Shown in pieces: positions 1-5,180 of a DNA stretch of 8,939 nt. Numbering within the stretch: the first letter of the stretch is position 1; the number at the start of each line of letters is the position of its first letter. The notes below the pieces were generated by a model. It ran no database searches, was not told where the DNA came from, and saw only the letters and a list, made by a program, of their open reading frames with translations. Source of the DNA: an uncultured Pseudoflavonifractor sp. (lineage in GTDB: Bacteria; Bacillota_A; Clostridia; Oscillospirales; Oscillospiraceae). The DNA is taken from positions 1 to 8,939 of the forward strand of contig CANPNN010000046.1 of assembly GCA_947575475.1 (NCBI GenBank), in the 5' to 3' direction. Made by a program: the position numbers and the translations under genes.

Positions 1-6
1 CTAACC

Positions 7-24
7 GGGGGCCTGTTGGCCCCC
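7..24. repeat. GC-rich inverted repeat at head of tandem array
   Basis: A perfect 7-bp stem (GGGGGCC at 7-13, GGCCCCC at 18-24) closes a TGTT loop. It is not followed by a T run, so it is a poor intrinsic terminator. Its right arm is also the core of the first tandem repeat unit, so several downstream copies could pair with the single left arm. Confidence 0.6.
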
Positions 25-114
25 TCTCCTTGGCCCCCTCTCCTTGGCCCCCTCTCCTGGGAACCCTCTCCTTGGAACCCTCTCCTTGGGCCCCTCTCCT
101 TGGGCCCCCTCTCC
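16..114. repeat. Seven tandem copies of a 14-15 bp unit
   Basis: Units of the form TTGG(CC/AA/GC)CCCTCTCC follow one another without spacers at 16-29, 30-43, 44-57, 58-71, 72-85, 86-99 and 100-114. Copies 1-3 are identical, copies 4-5 carry AA in the middle, and copies 6-7 carry an extra G and, in the last, one extra base. The pattern suggests expansion by slippage with some divergence, that is, a minisatellite. Every unit ends in CCTCTCC, so the minus strand carries a series of GGAGAGGG tracts that resemble Shine-Dalgarno sites, but no start codons accompany them. No function is evident. Confidence 0.9.
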
Positions 115-139
115 AAGCCCTCCTATCGTAAAAGGCTTA

Positions 140-182
140 CCCCACGGCTTACTCCGTAACGCCGTGGGGGTTCGTTTGTTTT
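140..182 (+). terminator. Probable rho-independent terminator, plus strand
   Basis: A 9-bp stem, CCCCACGGC (140-148) with GCCGTGGGG (161-169), is topped by a further 4-bp stem (TTAC 149-152 with GTAA 156-159, one bulged C at 160). A T-rich tail with interruptions follows on the plus strand (171-182). This fits an intrinsic terminator for a plus-strand gene lying left of the window. The T run is broken by G and C, so efficiency is uncertain. Confidence 0.6.
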
Positions 183-268
183 ACCACTAACCACCGTGTT
201 CTTGCCCCCAAGGTCCAAGGTCAAGGGCTTGAGAACACCCGGTCTTAACCTTAAAGGCTTTCTTGTTT

Positions 269-321
269 ACTCCCGCTTAGTGAGCGCAGCGAACTTAGCA
301 GGAGTGAATGCCGCAAAGCGG
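269..321. other. Structured intergenic element, two hairpins
   Basis: An imperfect 12-bp inverted repeat (269-280 with 294-305, two mismatches, 13-nt loop) is followed by a small CCGC-AAA-GCGG hairpin (311-321). Together with the terminator that starts at 330 this gives three consecutive stem-loops. It could be a dispersed repeat, an attachment or recombination remnant, or the 3' part of a small RNA. Nothing in this window identifies which. Confidence 0.4.
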
Positions 322-329
322 TTGAGAGC

Positions 330-372
330 GCAAAAGACCATTCTTTTACCAAGGAAAAGAATGGTCTTTTGC
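330..372. terminator. Bidirectional rho-independent terminator
   Basis: The perfect 18-bp stem has arms at 330-347 and 355-372 and a 7-nt loop (ACCAAGG). Each arm has the form GCAAAAGACCATTCTTTT or its complement, so A tracts and T tracts flank the core in both orientations. On the minus strand it begins about 67 nt past the stop of the asparagine-synthetase-like gene and is the natural end of the five-gene transcript. It would also stop plus-strand transcription coming from the left edge. Confidence 0.85.
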
Positions 373-439
373 TATTATGCTGTGATAAATTTGATGTCCC
401 CCATCAACTAAACGGTATCACCTTATGCTTTTGGGGCAC

Positions 440-2281
440 TTACAAACTCAACCCATATTGCTCACACAGCATGGTCACCGTCATCACGATGAGCAGATAG
501 TCGATCTCATAGGCCCCCATGAGCTTAAAATCCTCCTGCTGATAGGCCCTCTTCATCTGGTTTACATAATCTATATCAAAGACCCCGTATTTGCGGAGCA
601 GATCGTCGCTGAGGAAGTCGGGGCCTACAGAGGGACGCTTTACCATGGCGGACATACCGGGGGCCTGGAAGGGGAACTTCTTCCGCTTCAGGATGGGGTC
701 GGGGACGATGCCCTCCCCCGCCTTTTTGAGGATATACTTTTCGTTGGTGCCGTTGAGCTTATACTTGTCGGGGATCGTGGCTACAAAGTCCAATAGCTCC
801 ATGTCCAGGAAGGGGTGACGGCCCTCCACCGAGTGGGAGAAGAACATCCGGTCCCCGTGCTCCCCCAGCAGGTGGTCGGAAAGGCGCAGCTTGTAGTCGA
901 TGTAGCTTCTCCGCTTTTGGGCAGAGAGGCCCGCCACCTTCCGGGTATCGATGGGGCTTTCCCGCCAGGCGGAGAAGCTTTCGATCTCCCCCCGGACGCC
1001 GGCGCTGTAGATCTGGCGGTGGATCTTCCGGATCTCCGGGTGGATACGCTCGTAGCGGAAGAAGGGGTCCCCCCAGAGAAGCTCGTTGGCCGCCTGCTCC
1101 TCCGCCGTCATCCGGCCCTTTTGCATATTGCGGAACAGGTCCAGCATATAGCCCACATAGCCGCAGAAAAATTCGTCGGAGCCCTGGCCCGTCAGCACCG
1201 CCTTGGCCGGGGACTGCTGGACAAGGCCCGAGAGGAGGTAGGCCGCCACGTCGTAGGTCTCCTTCACGGCGGACTCGGCATGGTAGATGACCTTGCCCAG
1301 GTTCTCCCAGAGCTCGGCCTCGTTGACCTTCACCTTGTAGTGGGTGGAGCCTACCCGCTCCTTCACCATCTGCTGGAACTGGCTCTCGTCCAGTTCCCCC
1401 TCCCCGATCTCGGCGGAGAAGGAATAGCAGCTGTTAAGCAAAAATTTCCCGATGTAGCAGGCCACCACCGAGGAGTCCAGCCCTCCAGAGATGTAGAACC
1501 CGATGGGCACGTCGGCCACCAAGCGGCGGGAGATGGCCCTTTTCAGCTTTTCCCGCAGGGTCTGGGCGTAATACTCCTCCCCCAAGTCGGGGCCTTCCTC
1601 GGTGGGATACCGTAGGTCCCAGAACTCCACGTCCCGAAGGTCCTCCGCCGTGACCACCAGCATATGGCCTCCCCGCAGGGCGTGGACGCCCTTAAAAAAG
1701 GTGGTGGGAGACACCACTCCGGGGAAGTTCATCAGCTGGTCCACCGCCTTCATCTCAAGCCTTCGGGGCACTCCGGGATATTCCAGAATGGCCTTGATCT
1801 CCGAGGCAAAGAGGAGCCGTCCGTCGTGGAGGGTATAGAAGAGGGGGCAAATGCCGATCTGGTCCCGGCAGAGGATCAGCCGCTTTTCCCTGTCGTCATA
1901 GAGGGCGATGGCGAACTGGCCGTTGAGCCGCTTGGGAAAATCCAAGCCCTCCTCCTCGTAGAGGTGGAGGACCACCTCCACATCGGTCCTGGTACGGAAT
2001 TGGTGTCCCTTCTCCTCCAGCTCCTTGCGAAGCTCGGAGAAGTTGAATACCTCCCCATTGCAGATCATGGAGAGCGTCCCGTCCTCATTCTGGATGGGCT
2101 GCATCCCGCCCTCTAAGTCGAGAAAGCTGAGCCGGTTGAAGCCCAAGGCCACGTTGTCCAACAGAAGGCTCTCTGTGCCGTCAGGGCCGCGGTGGCGGAT
2201 GGCTTGGAGCATATTTTCCAGTACCGCCCTCTCCGGGCGGGTGGGATTTGTCTGGTTGAACATACCGCAGATGCCGCACAT
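440..2281 (-). CDS. Asparagine synthetase (glutamine-hydrolysing) family amidotransferase
   Basis: This 613-residue AsnB-type enzyme has both halves intact. The N-terminal class II glutaminase has nucleophile Cys2 (MCGICG), the GFNRLS segment with Arg50, CNGE at 74-77 and an Asp near 100. The C-terminal ATP-pyrophosphatase domain has the PP loop SGGLDSS (265-271), a TGQGSDE motif (364-370), the EGRHPFLD segment (486-493) and a Lys (about 535) matching the essential Lys of E. coli AsnB. The family uses glutamine ammonia and ATP to amidate a carboxylate through an acyl-AMP. One departure stands out: residue 366 is Gln where E. coli AsnB has catalytic Glu348. The gene starts 1 nt after the SGNH gene and is last in the operon, so it probably serves the same pathway. 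It may make Asn for the adenylating enzyme, or amidate an aminoacyl or polymer carboxylate, as LtsA-type relatives do in cell walls. An ordinary housekeeping asparagine synthetase remains possible. Family assignment is firm; the acceptor is unknown. Confidence 0.9.
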   Translation of the reverse strand: MCGICGMFNQTNPTRPERAVLENMLQAIRHRGPDGTESLLLDNVALGFNRLSFLDLEGGMQPIQNEDGTLSMICNGEVFNFSELRKELEEKGHQFRTRTDVEVVLHLYEEEGLDFPKRLNGQFAIALYDDREKRLILCRDQIGICPLFYTLHDGRLLFASEIKAILEYPGVPRRLEMKAVDQLMNFPGVVSPTTFFKGVHALRGGHMLVVTAEDLRDVEFWDLRYPTEEGPDLGEEYYAQTLREKLKRAISRRLVADVPIGFYISGGLDSSVVACYIGKFLLNSCYSFSAEIGEGELDESQFQQMVKERVGSTHYKVKVNEAELWENLGKVIYHAESAVKETYDVAAYLLSGLVQQSPAKAVLTGQGSDEFFCGYVGYMLDLFRNMQKGRMTAEEQAANELLWGDPFFRYERIHPEIRKIHRQIYSAGVRGEIESFSAWRESPIDTRKVAGLSAQKRRSYIDYKLRLSDHLLGEHGDRMFFSHSVEGRHPFLDMELLDFVATIPDKYKLNGTNEKYILKKAGEGIVPDPILKRKKFPFQAPGMSAMVKRPSVGPDFLSDDLLRKYGVFDIDYVNQMKRAYQQEDFKLMGAYEIDYLLIVMTVTMLCEQYGLSL

Positions 2282-2282
2282 A

Positions 2283-3332
2283 TCAATTCCCCGTCTCTAT
2301 TCCGTAAAATTCGTACTGCCGAGCCTTCTCCGCCTCGTAGGCCGCCAGCTTTTCCTCCCAGCGCGCGGAGAGGCCGGCCTCCCCCCGGCGGTCGGTGAGG
2401 GAGGTGTTCTCCATGAGCCATGTCCCCAGCCAGCGGGAGAGCTTTTCCGCCCCGGACAGGTTCATGTGAAGGCCGCCGTCGTAGGTGTCGGTCCGGTAGT
2501 CGATCCCCGTCTGCTCCTGGATCTCCAGGAAGTTGATGTAGGGAAGGCCCTTCTCCGCGGCATAGGCCTCCACCTGCTCCTCCCACTGGGGATACCAGTA
2601 GGGATAGAGGCTAGGGGCCTTGATGAGGACCAGCTCCACCCCCCTCTCCCGGCATAGCTCCACCATCTTGTCCAGATACTTCCAGGCGTTCTCCCCAAAG
2701 GAGTAATCGGCCAGGGGCTTTCCGGTGGGCACGTTCTCAGCGGGTTTGGCGTCCACCCGCATATAGTAGCCGTTAAAGGACACCGGCTTGGTATCAAAGA
2801 GGTACTCCACATCGGTGCTCTCCAGCTGGCTCCAGCGGGTGTGGTAGCGGAGGATGGGAAAGAGATAGTCCAAAAAGTGCTCCCCCTCCTTCATGGAGGC
2901 GAAGATGGCCTTTACCTTGGTGGGGGACCACCGCATTCCCTCTAGGCTCATCCGGTTATAGGCCTCGCTCTGGGCCTCTGAAAACTGAAGGGACTGGATA
3001 TTGAACACTACCACCTTGGGCGTTTCATAGCGGAAGGCATCCTCCAGAAGGTAGTAGGACTGGAAGATATACTGCTCGGCGCTTCCCCGGATATAGCTGT
3101 TGACCCCGAAGTCCTGCCACAGCACCGCCGGGGAGAAGTTTTCGTAGACCTCGCAGTCCCCCACGAAGAGGAGGTCATGGTCCTTGACCTCCTTATAATA
3201 TTCCGCCACGAAGGCCCCCTCCACGATGCCGTCCACATACTTGGGGACCAACAGCCGCTGCAACAGGCCAAGGCTCACCGCCACGATAAGGGCCGAGGCC
3301 AAGACCCGAAGGGCAGTTTTATTCTTTTTCAC
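2283..3332 (-). CDS. Membrane-anchored SGNH-type acyltransferase with Cys nucleophile, DltD/AlgX role
   Basis: The 349-residue protein has a basic N-terminus and one membrane segment (about residues 8-28), so the rest should lie outside the membrane. Block I of the SGNH fold is LLFVGDCEVYENFSP (54-68): Cys60 sits where SGNH hydrolases and DltD-like proteins have the nucleophilic Ser. A DGGLHMNLSG segment near 285-294 provides the Asp/His part of the active site (His289). The C-terminal 40 residues look helical and charged. The start is GTG, supported by a strong GGGAGGT site (3341-3347), and the gene lies 17 nt after the MBOAT gene. By analogy with DltD and other MBOAT partners, it should take the acyl group from the MBOAT shuttle tyrosine and hand it to an extracytoplasmic acceptor. 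Cys would make the intermediate a thioester. The acceptor is not revealed here. The fold is supported by motifs only, and the exact DltD subfamily is uncertain. Confidence 0.75.
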   Translation of the reverse strand: MKKNKTALRVLASALIVAVSLGLLQRLLVPKYVDGIVEGAFVAEYYKEVKDHDLLFVGDCEVYENFSPAVLWQDFGVNSYIRGSAEQYIFQSYYLLEDAFRYETPKVVVFNIQSLQFSEAQSEAYNRMSLEGMRWSPTKVKAIFASMKEGEHFLDYLFPILRYHTRWSQLESTDVEYLFDTKPVSFNGYYMRVDAKPAENVPTGKPLADYSFGENAWKYLDKMVELCRERGVELVLIKAPSLYPYWYPQWEEQVEAYAAEKGLPYINFLEIQEQTGIDYRTDTYDGGLHMNLSGAEKLSRWLGTWLMENTSLTDRRGEAGLSARWEEKLAAYEAEKARQYEFYGIETGN

Positions 3333-3340
3333 CGGCCCTC

Positions 3341-3347
3341 ACCTCCC
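3341..3347 (-). promoter_or_regulatory. Ribosome binding site deciding the GTG start of the SGNH gene
   Basis: GGGAGGT on the minus strand ends 8 nt before the GTG at 3332 and lies just after the MBOAT stop codon. It justifies the non-ATG start and shows that this gene is translated independently of its upstream neighbour. Confidence 0.75.
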
Positions 3348-3349
3348 TT

Positions 3350-4942
3350 TCAGAAGCGGTTATAGATGAACTGGCTCTGGTCATAGCCCACCCCGTAGGC
3401 TCCCAAGAGAAGGACCAGCAAAAACAGGCCGTACCACAGGGCAAACTTCACCCAGTACGGTTTGGCGCTGATCTTCTCCCGGACGCTCCCCGACCGCTGG
3501 ACAAGGCTCACCCCCAGCATGAGGACGCAGCCGAGGGCCAGAATGGCGTAGTCCAGCCCGGTAAGGCCCAGGGCGAGCAAAGACCCATCCCACAATACGT
3601 TCCAGTTCCGGACGGTAAATACGCTCCCCACGGCCCGCACCGTATCCCCTAACTTGGCGTAGCAGTCAAAGATATTCAGTACGCACACCAGAAGGAAGGT
3701 GCGGCCCACTTGGAAAAGCTTATACCAGCGCTTCCCGTCCACCGGGAAGCGCTGGTGGAATTTGCTGTAGAGAGGTTCCAATTCCTCGGAGGCCATGAGC
3801 ACTCCGTAATTGAGAAGGCCCCAGACGATAAAATTCCAGCTTGCCCCGTGCCAGAGGCCGGTAGAGAACCAGACCACAAAGGAGGAGACATAGACGGGAA
3901 GGCGCTTGCCCACCTTGTCGCCCAGATGGCTCCGGGTAAATTTGGTAAAGCTCCGCATGGCCGTGGAGGTGGACAGGGGATAAAAGAGATAGTCCCGGAA
4001 CCAGGAGCACATGGAGATATGCCACCTTCTCCAATACTCCTTCAGGGACTTGGAGAAATAGGGGCGGATAAAATTCTCCTGAACCCGGACCCCCAGGGCT
4101 TGGGCAAGGCCGATGGTCACGTCGATGCCTCCGGTAAAGTCGGCGTAGAGCTGGATGGTATAAAAAATCATCCCCACCGCGGCATAGGCCCCTTGGTAAG
4201 TCTCCACATCCCCGATGATGGCCGTCACCGCCGCCAAGATGCGGTCGGCCACCACCAGCTTTTTGAAATAGCCCCATAGCATCCGCTGGAGACCGAAGGA
4301 GACCTGCTTTCTGTCGAAGTCATGGGGCCTGTACAGGGTCTCCCGCAGGTCCCCGTAGCGGCTGATGGGGCCTTGGATGAGCAGGGGAAAAAAGGAGAGG
4401 AACAGGGTAAAGCGGAAGGGGTCCCTCTCCGCCTCCACCGTTCCCCGGTACACGTCCACCAGATAGCCCACCGCCACGAAGGTATAGAAGGAAATGCCCA
4501 GGGGCAGGGCCAGGTTCAGAAAGGACAGCCCCCCCTCCCGGCCCAGGCCGGAGAGCAGGCTGTTGAGGTTGGCCAGGAGGAAGTCGGCGTACTTCACCAC
4601 CGCCAAAATGCCTATATTCAGGACTACACAACCCGCCAGCCAGCGGCGGCGGACCTTTTTATCCGCCTCCTTATACGCCTTTTTCTCCTCCCGGGAAAGC
4701 TCCGCCCCCGGCCCTTTCAGGTAGGCGGCGGTCTTTTGGGTATGAAGACCCATCCTCACCCCGGCAAACCAGACGGTGAGGGAGGTAAAGAGGATATAAA
4801 GGATGTACTTTGGCCCCGCCGCCAGATAGAAAAGGCAGTTGGCCGCCAGCAGCAGCGGCTGCTGGCACCGCTTGGGCAGCAGGTAATAGAGCGCCAGCAG
4901 TCCAAAGGTGAAGCCAAGGAAGGCATAGGAGGTGAAGAGCAT
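3350..4942 (-). CDS. MBOAT O-acyltransferase (AlgI/DltB family) with fused acyl-shuttle tail
   Basis: This 530-residue polytopic membrane protein has the two MBOAT signature histidines. His308 lies in RRWHISMCSWFRDYLFYPL, and the catalytic His365 lies in GLWHGASWNFIVWG. Both motifs read closer to AlgI than to DltB, although the gene sits in a Dlt-like operon. The length is at the upper end for AlgI relatives, partly because of a charged cytoplasmic-type insert (about 66-100). The protein ends in FIYNRF (525-530), matching the C-terminal hexapeptide acyl-shuttle motif described for prokaryotic MBOAT systems, in which the tyrosine (here Tyr527) receives the acyl group on the outer face. Expected role: transfer an aminoacyl group from the phosphopantetheine of the upstream carrier to Tyr527, for pick-up by the downstream SGNH protein. 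The ATG abuts the carrier stop codon (TAAATG), with a purine-rich GGAAGAGG site inside the carrier gene. It may instead move a different acyl group, but adjacent adenylation and carrier genes argue for an amino acid. Confidence 0.88.
   Translation of the reverse strand: MLFTSYAFLGFTFGLLALYYLLPKRCQQPLLLAANCLFYLAAGPKYILYILFTSLTVWFAGVRMGLHTQKTAAYLKGPGAELSREEKKAYKEADKKVRRRWLAGCVVLNIGILAVVKYADFLLANLNSLLSGLGREGGLSFLNLALPLGISFYTFVAVGYLVDVYRGTVEAERDPFRFTLFLSFFPLLIQGPISRYGDLRETLYRPHDFDRKQVSFGLQRMLWGYFKKLVVADRILAAVTAIIGDVETYQGAYAAVGMIFYTIQLYADFTGGIDVTIGLAQALGVRVQENFIRPYFSKSLKEYWRRWHISMCSWFRDYLFYPLSTSTAMRSFTKFTRSHLGDKVGKRLPVYVSSFVVWFSTGLWHGASWNFIVWGLLNYGVLMASEELEPLYSKFHQRFPVDGKRWYKLFQVGRTFLLVCVLNIFDCYAKLGDTVRAVGSVFTVRNWNVLWDGSLLALGLTGLDYAILALGCVLMLGVSLVQRSGSVREKISAKPYWVKFALWYGLFLLVLLLGAYGVGYDQSQFIYNRF
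3353..3370 (-). other. Codons of C-terminal acyl-shuttle hexapeptide FIYNRF
   Basis: The last six residues of the MBOAT are Phe-Ile-Tyr-Asn-Arg-Phe. A tyrosine three from the end between aromatic residues matches the shuttle motif that in the Dlt system is carried by the microprotein DltX, and in other MBOAT systems is fused to the MBOAT. It explains why no DltX-like small gene is found in this operon. Confidence 0.7.
3724..3756. repeat. Perfect 14-bp inverted repeat inside the MBOAT gene
   Basis: ACCAGCGCTTCCCG (3724-3737) and its exact complement (3743-3756) are separated by 5 nt. In the mRNA this gives a very stable GC-rich hairpin covering codons 396-407 (HQRFPVDGKRWY), in a loop region after the catalytic His. 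No U run follows, so it is not an intrinsic terminator. It could pause ribosomes, shield or process the transcript, or be a chance product of codon use. Confidence 0.8.
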
Positions 4943-5173
4943 TTAACCCTCTTCCTCCAGGCGGCGGACCAGCTCGTAGAGGGCCTGGGCGGAGTTGAAG
5001 TTCTCCGGCAGGATGTCCTTGGCGGTGATGGTCACGTCAAAGTTCTCGCTGATCTCAGAGATGAGGCTCACGATATCCAGGGAGTCCAAGATCCCGTTGT
5101 CGATAAGGTGCTCCTCCGTTTCAAAGTCCACGTCGGGGTGCATGTCCCGCAAAATTTCCAGCAGTTCTTCCAT
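4943..5173 (-). CDS. Aminoacyl/acyl carrier protein, DltC-like
   Basis: This acidic, helical protein of 76 residues belongs to the phosphopantetheine carrier family. The attachment Ser31 lies in DNGILDSLDIVSLI (residues 26-39), the classic D-S-L motif at the start of helix 2. The length and spacing match DltC (about 78 residues). It should be made holo by a phosphopantetheinyl transferase encoded elsewhere, accept the amino acid from the adenylating enzyme as a thioester, and present it to the MBOAT. I chose the ATG at 5173 because AAAGGA lies about 10 nt upstream and the N-terminus then aligns with DltC. An in-frame ATG at 5194 would give 83 residues and overlap the upstream gene by 14 nt, but has no ribosome site. 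With the chosen start the gap to the adenylating gene is 7 nt, and the stop codon touches the MBOAT ATG. No domain beyond the carrier fold is present. Confidence 0.87.
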   Translation of the reverse strand: MEELLEILRDMHPDVDFETEEHLIDNGILDSLDIVSLISEISENFDVTITAKDILPENFNSAQALYELVRRLEEEG

Positions 5174-5180
5174 GATACGA

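Larger units (their letters stand above)
1..439. other. Gene-free left flank with repeats and hairpins
   Basis: No convincing coding region lies between the left edge and the stop codon of the asparagine-synthetase-like gene. In order it contains a GC hairpin and seven tandem repeats, a plus-strand terminator-like hairpin, about 85 bases with nothing I recognise (183-268), a cluster of imperfect hairpins, a strong bidirectional terminator, and an AT-richer stretch (373-439) with a small 6-bp hairpin (391-396 with 402-407). A TAA at 2-4 could be the end of a plus-strand gene lying off the window, but one codon cannot show that. Confidence 0.6.

Noticed and set aside
16..114. Possible CRISPR array
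   Set aside because: The units are 14-15 bp and directly adjacent, with no unique spacers and no cas genes nearby.
196..411. 71-residue open frame on the plus strand starting with GTG
   Set aside because: It runs through the imperfect palindrome and the whole 18-bp terminator, has no ribosome site and no recognisable protein features.
815..1615. 266-residue open frame antisense to the AsnB-family gene
   Set aside because: It is a GC-rich shadow frame opposite a clearly conserved enzyme, with composition rich in Gly, His, Leu and Val and no domain motifs.
4845..4866. 9-bp perfect hairpin (GCCAGCAGC and complement) in the MBOAT gene
   Set aside because: A stem this short is expected by chance in a GC-rich window, and it falls in Leu/Ala-rich membrane codons.
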